Assembly: GCF_016680995.1 (NCBI RefSeq)
Contig: NZ_JAEQMG010000035.1
Span: forward strand, 1-64,000
Origin: Ruminococcus difficilis
GTDB taxonomy: Bacteria > Bacillota_A > Clostridia > Oscillospirales > Acutalibacteraceae
Direction of reading: 5' to 3'
DNA length: 64,000 nt
Translations under genes and position numbers: made by a program
The notes under the pieces: model-generated
Told to the model about the DNA's origin: nothing
Seen by the model: only the letters and a program-made list of their open reading frames with translations
Databases searched by the model: none
Part shown: positions 27,864-37,720 of the stretch, one piece after another
Position numbering within the stretch: position 1 is the first letter of the stretch
Layout of the letters: every line of letters begins with the position of its first letter

Positions 27864-28130
27864 ACGTCATTGCGAGGCTCAATAGAGCCGTGGCAATCTC
27901 AACCGATATATTAATACGATTGCCGTAGCGGTCGGCGTTTGTCGCCGTTTCGTAACGTTTGTCGCAATGTTCTATTAACGCGAAGCAAATCAATATTACC
28001 GTAGGGATGGTCATCGACCATCCGCGGACGAGCAATGCTCGTCCCTACTAAAAGCCTCCCTTTGGTAAAGGGAGGTGCCGAGGTACGAGGCGGAGGGATT
28101 GCATGAATTGCTCGACCGAAGAGAGATACT
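27864..28130 (+). repeat. Family B, C and A repeats in series
   Basis: A B unit (27864-27904) is followed by a family-C unit (27975-28049, with gtagggatggtcatcgac, its complement, and gacgagcaatgctcgtc) and an A unit (28050-28130). The array fills the gap between uppP and ftsK, and no other signal is seen. Confidence 0.85.
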
Positions 28131-28190
28131 GTAGATTTCTTCATATATTACACACAGAAACCAAAATCAAGGAAAGTCAGGAGTGATTAT

Positions 28191-30956
28191 TTGGCTGCCA
28201 AAAACACCAAAGGCAAAGCAAGCTCCAAAAACAAAAAATCAACATCCAAATCCACTGCGAGAAGCAGCACAAAGCGATCCTCCCGCAGTGCCAAGCAAGA
28301 ACCCGTCAGACGCGGGCTGAATCCCCAGACCAAAGCGATCCTGCTTTGCGCTGTCGGCGCACTGCTGCTGGCGCTGGTGATCATCCCCGGCGGCGCGTTC
28401 TGGAAGACCATGCGCAGCTTCCTTTTCGGCGTATTCGGCGTATGCTCGATCTTAGTGCCGCTGGTGTTCATCTACCTCGGCATCATGACCGCCAAGGAAA
28501 AGCAGATGGCGCATAAGGGCGCCAAGATCGCACTGTCCGCCGTCATCGTCGTGATGGTGTGCACACTGGTCTATCTGTTCGGTAGAACGGACTTCAACGA
28601 TGGCTATACATATTTTGCCGCGCTCGGCGCCGCGTATCAAAAGTCCTTTGCCCTCGAGAGCCTGTGCGGTCTGATCGGTGCTTTGTTGGGCTATCCGATG
28701 CGCGCGCTGCTCACGACGGCTCCCGCTGTGATCACCTCGTTCATCATCCTGATCGCCGCGATCATGGTGTTGTTCGGCGTGACGCTGGTCGATATCGCCA
28801 ACGTTGCTAAGAAGGGCTATACCAGGACCCGTGAAAGACAGCGTCAGATCCACGAGCACCGCAATGAGCGCCGTGAGGAACGCCGCCGCGAGAGGGAAGA
28901 GCGCGAGGAATTCGAGCGCCTTGGCAATCGCACACCGGAGGACGATTATCCCGACTATACCGTTCCCGAATCGCGTTCCGGCAGACGGTCGAACGACCGC
29001 ATCGATATCCCGCTGGACAAGCCCGGCAAGAAGCCGCGCGCCAAGGACGCGGTCGAGATCGCCGAGGAACAGCAGGATCAGGACATCATCAATATCATCC
29101 GCAACGCGAATTCCGGCGTCGTGCCCGACGAGGAACTTTCCGCCTCCGATGTGGCGCGCCGGATCTCCAATAAAAAGAAATCCCGCAAAATGTCCGCCGG
29201 CGCGAAACAGCCCGATCCGGGTACCGCGGAGGATGAGACCGTCGACGAGTACAATACCGACGACACCTTTGATCTGAAAGGCGAGACCCGACGCGTCGGC
29301 GCCGAGGTCAAGCAGAATCAAAAGACGGAGCAGGCTCAGTATGTCTATCCGTCCACCAAGCTGCTCGAACCCGCTGTGGACAGCGAGAGCGAGAGCGCTT
29401 ATATGGAAATGCAGAACAACGCCACCAAGCTGATCGAGACCCTCAACAGCTTCGGCGTCAAGGCGAATATCGTCGATATCTGCCGCGGACCGTCGGTCAC
29501 GCGCTATGAGCTGCAGCCCGCGCCCGGCGTAAAGATCAGCAAGATCACGAATCTGTCCGATGATATCGCGCTGAACCTCGCCGCCAACGGCGTGCGTATC
29601 GAAGCGCCGATCCCCGGCAAGGCGGCGGTCGGTATCGAGGTGCCGAACAAGGTCACTTCGATGGTCACGCTCCGCGAGCTGGTCGAAACGGACGAGTTCC
29701 GCAATCATAAAAGCAAGCTCAACTGCGTACTGGGCAGAGATATCTCCGGCGAGATCATCACCACCGATCTGGCGAAGATGCCCCACCTGCTGATCGCCGG
29801 TACCACCGGTTCCGGTAAGTCGGTCTGCGTCAACGCGCTGTTGATGTCGATCCTCTTCAAGGCGACGCCCGACGAGGTCAAGCTCCTGCTGGTCGACCCG
29901 AAGATGGTTGAATTCAGCAAGTACAAGGGTATCCCGCATCTGCTGGTACCCGTCGTATCCGACGCGAAAAAGGCGGCGGGCGCGCTCAACTGGGCTGTCT
30001 CCGAAATGCTCCAGCGCTACCGTGTTTTCTCGGAATATGACTGTAAGGGCATCGACAGCTTCAATGAGCTGGTCGATAAGAACCTTGCCTACATAGAAGA
30101 ACAAAAGCAAAAGCCCGATTATGATCCCGAGGCGGAGGAACAGCCCTGTCTGGATATCGACGGCTTGAAGGTGCCCACCGAGCACATGTGCCGCATCGTC
30201 ATCGCCATCGACGAGTTGGCTGACCTGATGATGGCGGCGCCCTCCGAGGTCGAGGAAAGCATCTGCCGCTTGGCGCAGATGGCGCGCGCCGCGGGTATGC
30301 ACCTGATCCTTGCGACCCAGCGTCCTACCGTCAACGTCATCACCGGTCTGATCAAGGCGAATATCCCTTCAAGAATTGCCCTGAAGGTCAGCTCCCAGAT
30401 CGACTCACGTACCATCCTCGATACCGGCGGCGCTGAGAAGCTGATCGGCCGAGGCGACCTGCTGTACGCTCCTGTCGGCGCGCCGAAGCCCATCCGTGTC
30501 CAGTGCTGCTTCACGCGCGACGATGAGATCGACCGCGTCACCGCCTTCCTCAAAAAATCCCATACCGCCGAGTACAACAAGGAGATCGAGGACAAGATCC
30601 GCAAGATCGCCGCGGAGGAGCTCAACGGCAACAAGGGCAAGGATAACGGCGTGTCGCCCGGTAACGCGCCCGAGGTCGACTCCATGATGGAGGACGCGAT
30701 CAAGTTCGTTATCGAAAGCGGACAGGCGTCCACCTCCATGCTCCAGCGCCGCCTCAAGGTTGGTTACGCGAGAGCCGGCAGAATGATCGACGACATGGAG
30801 CAGATGGGCATTGTCGGCCCGCACCAGGGTTCCAAGCCGCGTGAGGTGCTGATCACCATGAACGATTGGCTTGAACGCAATAACATGCTCGGTTCACCGG
30901 AGGACGACACCGCCGGCGAGGGAGAGGGAACATCCGACGACGATGATCCGTGGTGA
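28191..30956 (+). CDS. ftsK: FtsK/SpoIIIE-family DNA translocase
   Basis: The start is a TTG, supported by AGGAG 13 bases upstream; the protein has 921 residues. It has a basic N-terminus (1-45), four membrane helices (about 48-210), a charged linker (about 215-390), the alpha/beta motor with Walker A AGTTGSGKS (about 537-545) and Walker B IVIAIDELADLMM (about 667-679), and a C-terminal gamma winged helix (about 850-910, with GYARAGRMIDDMEQMGIVG). It pumps chromosomal DNA through the division or sporulation septum and directs XerCD-type resolution. It could be the vegetative FtsK (SftA-like) or the sporulation SpoIIIE; the four-helix N-terminus fits either. Confidence 0.95.
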   Translation: MAAKNTKGKASSKNKKSTSKSTARSSTKRSSRSAKQEPVRRGLNPQTKAILLCAVGALLLALVIIPGGAFWKTMRSFLFGVFGVCSILVPLVFIYLGIMTAKEKQMAHKGAKIALSAVIVVMVCTLVYLFGRTDFNDGYTYFAALGAAYQKSFALESLCGLIGALLGYPMRALLTTAPAVITSFIILIAAIMVLFGVTLVDIANVAKKGYTRTRERQRQIHEHRNERREERRREREEREEFERLGNRTPEDDYPDYTVPESRSGRRSNDRIDIPLDKPGKKPRAKDAVEIAEEQQDQDIINIIRNANSGVVPDEELSASDVARRISNKKKSRKMSAGAKQPDPGTAEDETVDEYNTDDTFDLKGETRRVGAEVKQNQKTEQAQYVYPSTKLLEPAVDSESESAYMEMQNNATKLIETLNSFGVKANIVDICRGPSVTRYELQPAPGVKISKITNLSDDIALNLAANGVRIEAPIPGKAAVGIEVPNKVTSMVTLRELVETDEFRNHKSKLNCVLGRDISGEIITTDLAKMPHLLIAGTTGSGKSVCVNALLMSILFKATPDEVKLLLVDPKMVEFSKYKGIPHLLVPVVSDAKKAAGALNWAVSEMLQRYRVFSEYDCKGIDSFNELVDKNLAYIEEQKQKPDYDPEAEEQPCLDIDGLKVPTEHMCRIVIAIDELADLMMAAPSEVEESICRLAQMARAAGMHLILATQRPTVNVITGLIKANIPSRIALKVSSQIDSRTILDTGGAEKLIGRGDLLYAPVGAPKPIRVQCCFTRDDEIDRVTAFLKKSHTAEYNKEIEDKIRKIAAEELNGNKGKDNGVSPGNAPEVDSMMEDAIKFVIESGQASTSMLQRRLKVGYARAGRMIDDMEQMGIVGPHQGSKPREVLITMNDWLERNNMLGSPEDDTAGEGEGTSDDDDPW

Positions 30957-30969
30957 TGCAGTAACGTCT

Positions 30970-31214
30970 ATTGTAGGGGAGGGGTGCTCCCCGTTGGGGA
31001 GACGTCACGAAGTGACAGAGGGGGAGGCGTTTCCGCCGAGGAATGCTCCTCCCGTAACCTTTCCGTCTAATGTCGCCCAAATGCGAAGCAAATCCCCTGC
31101 TTCCGTAGGGATGACCATTGGTCATCCGTAGTATGACGGACGTTTCTTGTATCGAAAGCCCATAGATAGAAAATAAACGTTCTTGCGATGCGGACGAGCA
31201 ATGCTCGTCCCTAC
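30970..31214 (+). repeat. Composite family-C repeat
   Basis: It opens with gtaggggaggggtgctcccc, then nested hairpins (cgtcacgaagtgacag, gaggcgtttccgcc) and ends with the gtagggatgaccattggtcat and gacgagcaatgctcgtccct palindromes. Nothing else is seen between ftsK and the tyrS promoter. Confidence 0.8.
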
Positions 31215-31260
31215 ATTGTGTTCCGTTTCTAAGGAAAGCCAGGCTATTTTCGATAACGTC

Positions 31261-31289
31261 TTGACGTTTTAATGAATTAAAGCTATACT
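31261..31289 (+). promoter_or_regulatory. Predicted promoter of tyrS
   Basis: TTGACG, 17-bp spacer and TATACT. The 5' leader of about 88 nt consists largely of an inverted family-B repeat and has no T-box features (no AGGGTGGNACC box or terminator). Confidence 0.7.
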
Positions 31290-31317
31290 ATACTACAGAA
31301 TTGATATAACACTATTC

Positions 31318-31357
31318 GGTTGAGATTGCCACACCTCGTGAACGAGGTTCGCAATGA
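31318..31357 (-). repeat. Family-B repeat inside the tyrS leader
   Basis: A reverse copy (ggttgagattgcca, hairpin cctcgtgaacgagg, ttcgcaatgac) lies between the promoter and the ribosome binding site of tyrS, so it is transcribed with the gene. Confidence 0.8.
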
Positions 31358-31383
31358 CCGTTTTGAGTTTAGGAGGAAATCTT

Positions 31384-32607
31384 TTGGGAGTATATGAAGA
31401 ACTGGTAGCCCGCGGCTTGATTGCGCAGGTCACCGATGAAAAAGAAATCAGAGATTTAGTGAACAACGGCAAGGCTGTGTTCTATATCGGCTTCGATCCG
31501 ACAGCCGACAGCCTGCACGTCGGTCACTTTATGGCGCTGTGCCTGATGAAGCGCTTACAGCTCGCGGGCAATAAGCCGATCGCCCTGATCGGCGGCGGTA
31601 CCGCGATGATCGGCGATCCGTCCGGCAGAACCGATATGCGCCAGATGATGACCAAGGAGACTATTCAGCACAACTGCGACTGCTTCAAGGAGCAGATGTC
31701 CAAGTTCATCGACTTTTCCGATGACAAGGCGATGATGGTCAACAACGCCGATTGGCTGCTCGACCTCAACTACGTTGGGCTGCTCCGTGAGGTCGGCGCG
31801 TGCTTCTCGGTCAACAACATGCTGCGTGCCGAGTGCTACAAGCAGCGCATGGAGAAGGGCTTATCCTTCCTCGAATTCAACTACATGATCATGCAGAGCT
31901 ACGATTTCTACGCTCTGTATCAGAAATACGGCTGCAATATGCAGTTCGGCGGCGACGACCAGTGGAGCAATATGCTCGGCGGCACGGAGCTGATTCGCAA
32001 AAAGCTCGGCAAGGACGCTTACGCCATGACCATCAACCTGCTCCTCAATTCCGAGGGCAAGAAGATGGGTAAGACCCAGAAGGGCGCGGTATGGCTCGAC
32101 GCGAACAAGACCACGCCATTCGAGTTCTATCAGTACTGGCGCAACGTCGACGACGCCGACGTCATCAAGTGCCTCAAGATGCTGACCTTCCTGCCGCTCG
32201 ATCAGATCGAAGAGATGGCGCAGTGGGAAGGCTCCCAGCTGAACAAGGCGAAAGAGATCTTAGCGTATGAGCTGACCAAGATGATCCACGGTGAGGAAGA
32301 GGCGAATAAGGCGCAGGAGGGCGCCAGAGCGCTCTTCGGCGGCGGCGCGAACACCGATAACATGCCGACCACCGAGATCACCGACGATGATTTCACCGAC
32401 GAGGGTATCTCGATTCTCGATCTGCTGATCAAATGCAACCTGATCCCGTCTAAGGGCGAGGGCAAACGCCTGATCAAGCAGGGCGGTATCTCGCTGGATG
32501 ACGAGAAGATCACCGATATGTTCCACATGGTAGGCAAGGACGCTTTTGAGAAAGGCCATGTGATCATCAAAAAGGGCAAGAAGGTCTTCCATAAGGTGAT
32601 ATTGTAA
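31384..32607 (+). CDS. tyrS: Tyrosyl-tRNA synthetase
   Basis: AGGAGG at 31371-31376 lies 7 bases before a TTG at 31384, which I take as the start (407 residues, [11 protein letters not shown]). An ATG at 31354 lies inside the repeat and lacks a binding site. The class I signatures are HVGH (about residue 44) and KMGKT (about 227), the latter a variant of KMSKS. An S4 RNA-binding domain occupies about 340-405. The enzyme charges tRNA-Tyr. It lies in the TyrS group with the short C-terminal S4 extension usual in Bacillota. Confidence 0.95.
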   Translation: MGVYEELVARGLIAQVTDEKEIRDLVNNGKAVFYIGFDPTADSLHVGHFMALCLMKRLQLAGNKPIALIGGGTAMIGDPSGRTDMRQMMTKETIQHNCDCFKEQMSKFIDFSDDKAMMVNNADWLLDLNYVGLLREVGACFSVNNMLRAECYKQRMEKGLSFLEFNYMIMQSYDFYALYQKYGCNMQFGGDDQWSNMLGGTELIRKKLGKDAYAMTINLLLNSEGKKMGKTQKGAVWLDANKTTPFEFYQYWRNVDDADVIKCLKMLTFLPLDQIEEMAQWEGSQLNKAKEILAYELTKMIHGEEEANKAQEGARALFGGGANTDNMPTTEITDDDFTDEGISILDLLIKCNLIPSKGEGKRLIKQGGISLDDEKITDMFHMVGKDAFEKGHVIIKKGKKVFHKVIL

Positions 32608-32612
32608 TTATA

Positions 32613-32779
32613 GCCTTCCCCTTGAGGGGAAGGTGGGCAATTCACCGTTAAAGGTGAATTGGTCGGATGAGGTGGAAACGCTTCTGTCCTATGTTGAATA
32701 CTGATGGAGTGGAAAGGCTTCCACCTCATCCGTCACCGTCAACAAGTTACCGGTGACACCTTCCCCTCAAGGGGAAGGC
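32613..32779. repeat. Family-D long inverted repeat (about 167 bp)
   Basis: The ends ccttccccttgaggggaagg and ccttcccctcaaggggaagg are each palindromic and also pair with each other. The inner arms (ggatgaggtgga with tccacctcatcc, and ttcaccgttaaaggtgaa hairpins) continue the symmetry. It lies between tyrS and mscL and resembles a miniature inverted-repeat element. A fragment of the same family lies at 60533. Confidence 0.8.
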
Positions 32780-32833
32780 TTAGCTTGTATTTCATCGGAT
32801 AATTCCGATAAAGAATAAAAAGGAGTGCAGAAC

Positions 32834-33256
32834 ATGAAAAAATTTATGAGCGAATTCAAAGAATTCATCATGCGCGGTAATGTCATGGATTTGGCAGTCG
32901 GCGTTATCATCGGCGGCGCGTTCAGCGCGATCGTTACCTCGCTGACCAATGATATCATTTCCCCGATCTTAGGTCTTTTCGGCGGACTTGATTTCTCTCA
33001 GCTGGTCGCGAAGGTCGGCGACGTTGAGATCCGTTACGGCGCATTCCTGACCGCTGTCATCAACTTCCTGATCATGGCGCTGATCATCTTCCTGATGGTC
33101 AAGGGCATCAACAAGGTGATGACCATCGGCAAGAAGAAGAAGGAAGAGGAAGAAGAAGCGACCACCAAGCTGTGCCCGCACTGCTGTGAAGAGGTCAACA
33201 TCAACGCGACCAAGTGCCCGCATTGTACCGGCGATATCCCCGCTGAAGAGGAATAA
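32834..33256 (+). CDS. mscL: Large-conductance mechanosensitive channel MscL with C-terminal zinc ribbon
   Basis: AGGAG at 32821 supports the ATG at 32834 (140 residues). The N-terminal helix and TM1 contain [20 protein letters not shown], the family's signature, and TM2 lies at about 72-92. The channel opens under membrane tension to release solutes on osmotic downshock. The C-terminus carries two CPxC pairs ([18 protein letters not shown]), a probable zinc-ribbon tail replacing the usual cytoplasmic helix bundle, a form seen in other Bacillota. Confidence 0.95.
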   Translation: MKKFMSEFKEFIMRGNVMDLAVGVIIGGAFSAIVTSLTNDIISPILGLFGGLDFSQLVAKVGDVEIRYGAFLTAVINFLIMALIIFLMVKGINKVMTIGKKKKEEEEEATTKLCPHCCEEVNINATKCPHCTGDIPAEEE

Positions 33257-33280
33257 GGCTTACGCTACATAATGCTATCT

Positions 33281-33411
33281 ACAGGCTCCCTTTCCTAAGG
33301 AGATTCCCCTGTTAGGGGAAATGTCCGCAAAGCGGACAAAGGGGTCTGCTGCCTCCGCGGAGGAGGGCTGTCAGCGACAACTTGTTGACGCTGACTGAGG
33401 GTTGCTTAGGC
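33281..33411 (+). repeat. Family-A repeat, long composite form
   Basis: The outer stem ggctccctttcctaag is followed by nested hairpins (ttcccctgttaggggaa, tgtccgcaaagcggaca) and ctgactgagggttgc. It parallels the long copy at 25722-25904. Confidence 0.75.
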
Positions 33412-33435
33412 TACTCAATAGAATCGCTACATAAC

Positions 33436-33470
33436 AAAGCTCCCGAGTCATTACGACCCGGGAGCTTTTA
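33436..33470. terminator. Terminator between convergent mscL and fucO genes
   Basis: The stem aaagctcccg/cgggagcttt is followed by TTTA. It can serve both strands. Confidence 0.8.
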
Positions 33471-33562
33471 TCATGTGTTATGGTTTTGGAGTTTGAAAAC
33501 GATGAGAAAAGGAGATTGAATATCGATCAGGAAAGCGGACGTAGTTGTTCTATGATGAATTA

Positions 33563-33604
33563 TTAATTTCTAATTCCTAATTCCTCATTCCTAATTACTA
33601 ATTG
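33563..33604. repeat. aattcctaattcc-type short repeats downstream of fucO
   Basis: Degenerate copies of attcctaa abut the end of fucO. The complement (ttaggagtgaggag) lies upstream of the gene at 34888-34930, so the gene is bracketed by inverted runs of the same short unit. Confidence 0.6.
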
Positions 33605-33606
33605 TC

Positions 33607-34755
33607 TTACGCCATGATCTTCTTATACAGCTCTTTCAGATCCTCGACGTTAGTCTCTCTGGGATTGCCTGGACGGCAGGCGTCCGCGTACGCGTCAGCA
33701 GCCAGAACCTCCAGATCCTCTGCCTTGACCTTCTCGTTCTTCTCGGGGATACCGACATCCTTGGAGAGCTGCTTGACCGCGTCGATCGCCGCCTTGCGAT
33801 ACTCTGCCTGAGACATGCCGTCTACGCCCTCTACGCCCATCGCGCGCGCGATCTCACGGAATTTCTCGCCGGTGTAATCCTGGTTGTATTCCATGACGAT
33901 CGGCAGCATCATCGCGCACGCTACGCCGTGCGGTGTGTCATAGTGCGCGCCGAGGGTGTGAGCGATACTGTGCGCGATACCCAAGCCGACGTTGGAGAAG
34001 CCCATACCGGCGATATACTGTGCCAGCGCCATACCTTCTCTGTCCTCGGGCTTGTTCTCGACAGCGCCGCGCAGATGCTTCGCGATCAGGCGGATCGCCT
34101 CGAGATGGAACATATCGGTCATCTCCCATGCCGCGGCAGTGGTATAGCCCTCGATAGCGTGAGTCAGCGCGTCCATACCGGTGGAAGCGGTCAGACCCTT
34201 GGGCATACTGCTCATCATGTCGGGATCGACAACCGCGATTTCGGGAATGTCATGCTCGTCAACGCAGACGAACTTGCGCTCTTTCTGTACATCGGTGATG
34301 ACGTAGTTGATGGTGACCTCCGCGGCGGTACCGGCAGTGGTGGGGACCGCGATCGTGGGAACCGCGTGGTTCTTGGTGGGCGCAACACCCTCTAAGGAGC
34401 GGACGTCGGCGAACTCGGGGTTGGTGATGATCACGCCGATCGCCTTAGCGGTATCCATTGCGGAGCCGCCGCCGATGGCGATGATGGAGTCTGCCTTAGC
34501 CGCTTTGAACGCGTCTACGCCTGCCTGCACGTTCTCGATGGTCGGATTTGCCTTGACCTCAGAGAAAACGTCATAGGGGAGACCGCATTCGTCCAAAAGC
34601 GCAGTGACCTTCTGCGCTACGTTAAATTTGATCAGATCGGGATCGGTGACGATAAGAGCCTTGGTAAAGCCCTTGGTTTTGGCAATAGCGGGGATCTCTG
34701 CGATCGCGCCCTTGCCGTGGTAGGAAGTGTTGTTAAGAATGATTCTGTTTGCCAT
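33607..34755 (-). CDS. fucO: Iron-dependent group III alcohol dehydrogenase, lactaldehyde reductase-like
   Basis: The 382-residue protein has the family's usual length. The NAD-binding motif IGGGSAMDTAKA (about 95-106) and the metal-binding region TGMDALTHAIEGY and GIAHSIAHTLGAHYDTPHG (about 192-205 and 258-277) are present. The sequence follows E. coli FucO closely by eye (for example VPTTAGTAAEVTINYVITD and KFVCVDEHDIP). FucO reduces L-lactaldehyde to 1,2-propanediol during fucose or rhamnose fermentation. No fucose genes lie nearby, so a broader alcohol/aldehyde role is possible. GGAGGT precedes the ATG. Confidence 0.9.
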   Translation of the reverse strand: MANRIILNNTSYHGKGAIAEIPAIAKTKGFTKALIVTDPDLIKFNVAQKVTALLDECGLPYDVFSEVKANPTIENVQAGVDAFKAAKADSIIAIGGGSAMDTAKAIGVIITNPEFADVRSLEGVAPTKNHAVPTIAVPTTAGTAAEVTINYVITDVQKERKFVCVDEHDIPEIAVVDPDMMSSMPKGLTASTGMDALTHAIEGYTTAAAWEMTDMFHLEAIRLIAKHLRGAVENKPEDREGMALAQYIAGMGFSNVGLGIAHSIAHTLGAHYDTPHGVACAMMLPIVMEYNQDYTGEKFREIARAMGVEGVDGMSQAEYRKAAIDAVKQLSKDVGIPEKNEKVKAEDLEVLAADAYADACRPGNPRETNVEDLKELYKKIMA

Positions 34756-34887
34756 AATTTACCTCCGTAAATAGTTTTGCACTATTATTATACCGCCGAA
34801 AGAAAGGAAATTGCAATCATATCGCGTATAGAAAAATAATCAAAAATTTCGTGAAAAAGGACTAAAGAGAAGGGAATAGGGAGGAAT

Positions 34888-35826
34888 TAGGAGTTAGGAG
34901 TGAGGAGTGAGGAGTGAGGAGTGAGGAGTTGAGGTGCTGTCCAAATCTTTGATTTGGCATACAGCACCCATGCAAGGCTCTCCCAAGAAGCGGAGCAAAC
35001 TTGCGAACGCTGATTGGCTGAGAGCTACTGCGAGGAGTGAGGAGTTTAGGCGTAAATGAAACGTCTATTGTAGGGGACGGCGCCCTCGACGTCCCATAAC
35101 CATTCCAATCTATGTCACCCTAACGCGAAGCAGATGAAACCCCTTGTAGGGGAGGGGTGCTCCCCGTTGGGGAGACGTCACGAAGTGACAGAGGGGGAGG
35201 CGTCTCCGCCGAGGAATGCTCCTCCCGATACGCTTCTTCTCAATGCCAACTAACGCGAAGCAAATCCATGATTCCGTAGGGATGACCACTGGACACGCGT
35301 GTCCTCGTCCGCAGAATGACAGGCGTTTTTGTTATCGAAAGCGTGAGATAGGGGAGAAACATTTTCGCTATGCGGGTCGTCATAAATGTCGACCCCTACG
35401 ATTATCGGTAACGTTTATTGTAGGGGATGACGCTTGCGACATCCCGCTGCCTATCCAATCTATGTTACCTAAACGCGGAGCAGATGAACCCCCTTGTAGG
35501 GGAGGGGCTTGCTCCTCCCGATACGCTTCTTCTCAATGCCAACTAACGCGAAGCAGATCTATGATTCCGTAGGGATGACCACTGGACACGCGTGTCCGAC
35601 GTACCGAGAATGACTGGCGTTTCTTATATCAAAAGCGTGAGATAGAAGAGAAATGTTTCTGCCGTGCGGACGAGCATTGCTCGTCCCTACGGAAACGTAT
35701 AGCTCCTCAACGCATATTACATCTTGACCAACGCCCTGCCGCGGGTCGTCGAGGGCGCCGACCCCTACATATTTCGCTGTATCGTTCATTTGTACTGCGG
35801 GGGTGCTTTCCGTTAGGGGGAGCTCT
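34888..35826. repeat. Repeat-filled intergenic region (ttagga units, family E, family C)
   Basis: This gap of 1.1 kb has no credible gene. It holds tandem gagtgaggag units (34888-34930), a family-E fragment (34931-35040, with the hairpin gtccaaatctttgatttgg), and three composite family-C copies with gtaggggaggggtgctcccc, ggggagacgtcacgaagtg, gtagggatgaccactgg and gacgagcattgctcgtc. Confidence 0.8.
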
Positions 35827-35843
35827 TCCGCAATTTATTGCAT

Positions 35844-35873
35844 AAAAAAAGCGGTACGATTTCTCGTACCGCT
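35844..35873 (-). terminator. Terminator of the NlpC/P60 gene
   Basis: On the minus strand the stem aagcggtacga/tcgtaccgctt is followed by TTTTTTT, 12 bases after the stop codon. Confidence 0.9.
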
Positions 35874-35884
35874 TCATTATTTGA

Positions 35885-37468
35885 TTACTGGAAACGTCTG
35901 CCGCGAGTGGCTTTCTGCTTCTTCTTTTCGATCACGTAAACGACCGTGAAGGTGATCAGCATGACGACGATCATGATCGCCAGCCAGATCAGGAACTCGA
36001 AGTTGGAGCCGTTAGCGCCGCGCTTGAAGGGGGAGGAGTCAGCGACCGCCTCGATGCCCTTGGAGGAAAGCTCGGTGGTGTCTTTCTCAACCTTGGTTTC
36101 GGGAGCATTGTTGCTCTTGGGGGTGTTGACAGAGCCGGTAGCCGGCTTATTCTCAGTAGTGGTCTTGGGCAGATTCGACTGCGGCTGAACCTCCGCGTTC
36201 ATAGCGGGCTTATCCGCATCCTGAGTGGTGGTCTGCTCGTCAGCCTTGGGAGCCGCGACAGCACTGTCGGAGAAGAGCTTGTCGTAGGTTGCCTGCTCGA
36301 CAACGCCGGTCACAGCCAGATCATTGTTGCTCTGGAAGCCCATGACAGCGGTCTCGGTAGAGGTACCGTACTCGCCGTCGGCATTACCGTTGAGATAACC
36401 CAAGGTGATCAGACGATTCTGGATCTTCGCGACATCGTCGCTGTAGTCGCCGTTGCTGAAGAGCAGGGAAACGAGCGCTTCTTCTGTCGTGATCTCAGCA
36501 GGCTGAATATCTGCCTGAACGCCGGTATCGGCGATCTCTTCCTTCTCGGAAGTGATTTCTTCTTCTTTATCCTCTGCCTTGTCTTCAGTTTTTTCCTCAG
36601 CCTTATAAGCGGGAGCATCGTCAGCATAGAGGTATGCTAAATCAGAACCTGCAATACCGTCGACATACAGACCTGCGGTCTCCTGGAAGCGCTTGAACGC
36701 GGCCTCTGTGCTGTCGCCGAAGTTGCCGTCGACAACGCCGGTGTAGTAACCTAAGTCAGCCAGTCTCTGCTGCATCTTTTCGACCTCGGAGCCGGTGGAA
36801 CCCTTCTTCAGAGAAGAGGACTTGGTATCGTCACTCGAAGAGGAAGAGGAGCTCGAGGAAGAGGAGGAGCTTGAGCCTGAGGAAGAGGGGGAGCTGGTGG
36901 ACTTACCGGAAGAAGCGAATACATAGGTTTCGCCGTCGATGGTTCTGGTGGTGTCCGCGAGATACTCGCCGTCTTCATAATAATAGTAGTCGCCGTCAAA
37001 CTCTACCCAACCGGTGTCGGGGTAGGAGACGCCGGGAACCTTAAAGTACTGGGTCCAGCCGTGGCTCCATACGCTCTCGTAGCATACGCCGTACTCGTCG
37101 CCGCGCGCGTCGACTGCCATACCGTCACCGACATAAACGCCGACGTGACCGGGCTGATACAGACCGAGACCGTGAATATTGGGAATGCCGCCGGACATCG
37201 AACCACGATAGTCAGAGTTGAATGTCTGCGCGTCGCCTACGCGATAACCGCCCGCGTATGAATAGATCAGACCGGAGCAGTCAACAGCGCCGGGGGTAGA
37301 ACCGCCGTATACGTAACTCCAGTTGGAGTAGTAAGCGTTCAGCGCCCATTCCGCCAGACCAACGCCTGTGCCGGATGCCGAGGATGAAACCGTACCGACA
37401 ACAACGACACTCGCGATGACCGCGGCTACCATAATAATTGAGATGATCTTCTTAAACTTCTTCTTCAT
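35885..37468 (-). CDS. NlpC/P60 cell-wall endopeptidase with two peptidoglycan-binding domains
   Basis: GGAGG supports the ATG at 37468 (MKKKFKKIISI), giving 527 residues. In order: signal peptide or anchor (1-33); NlpC/P60 domain (about 37-150) with catalytic Cys in AVDCSGLIYSY and His in PGHVGVYVGDG; a short DGxYYY segment (about 155-190); a Ser tract (about 195-218); a PG_binding_1 domain (about 222-285); an acidic linker; a second PG_binding_1 (about 335-400); a Pro/Thr/Asn linker; and a C-terminal membrane helix with a basic tail (about 490-527). The family cleaves peptidoglycan stem peptides. The C-terminal helix would anchor it at the wall-membrane interface. Confidence 0.9.
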   Translation of the reverse strand: MKKKFKKIISIIMVAAVIASVVVVGTVSSSASGTGVGLAEWALNAYYSNWSYVYGGSTPGAVDCSGLIYSYAGGYRVGDAQTFNSDYRGSMSGGIPNIHGLGLYQPGHVGVYVGDGMAVDARGDEYGVCYESVWSHGWTQYFKVPGVSYPDTGWVEFDGDYYYYEDGEYLADTTRTIDGETYVFASSGKSTSSPSSSGSSSSSSSSSSSSSSDDTKSSSLKKGSTGSEVEKMQQRLADLGYYTGVVDGNFGDSTEAAFKRFQETAGLYVDGIAGSDLAYLYADDAPAYKAEEKTEDKAEDKEEEITSEKEEIADTGVQADIQPAEITTEEALVSLLFSNGDYSDDVAKIQNRLITLGYLNGNADGEYGTSTETAVMGFQSNNDLAVTGVVEQATYDKLFSDSAVAAPKADEQTTTQDADKPAMNAEVQPQSNLPKTTTENKPATGSVNTPKSNNAPETKVEKDTTELSSKGIEAVADSSPFKRGANGSNFEFLIWLAIMIVVMLITFTVVYVIEKKKQKATRGRRFQ

Positions 37469-37692
37469 AAAAACCTCCGTAGTAGTTGATCCGAGAACGT
37501 GACTCATGCGCGTTTATTATTATAATTAGGAAAAAACGGCTTGAAATCGGCGTTTTCGGACTCGTCGAGAATCAGTTTTTGAATAACTTGGTAACAAAAC
37601 TGTCATTATTATACACAAGAATTATTCTAATATCAAGTCTTTTGGGTGAATTGTTGTTAAAATCACAACAAAATTAAATTTCTGTTCATAAA

Positions 37693-37720
37693 TGTATACA
37701 CAATAAACAAAAATTGTCAA
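37693..37720 (-). promoter_or_regulatory. Predicted promoter of the NlpC/P60 gene with upstream palindrome
   Basis: On the minus strand TTGACA, 16 bp and TATACA. A perfect 17-bp palindrome (ggttacag c ctgtaacc, 37731-37747) lies just upstream and could be an operator. The leader of about 220 nt is AT-rich with no recognised riboswitch. Confidence 0.55.

Noticed and set aside
28452..30302. Minus-strand open frame of about 616 codons opposite ftsK
   Set aside because: The plus strand encodes an unmistakable FtsK motor. The opposite frame is a by-product of codon bias and has low-complexity composition.
31240..31383. T-box riboswitch before tyrS
   Set aside because: The leader is only about 90 nt, holds a family-B repeat, and has neither a T-box sequence nor a terminator/antiterminator pair.
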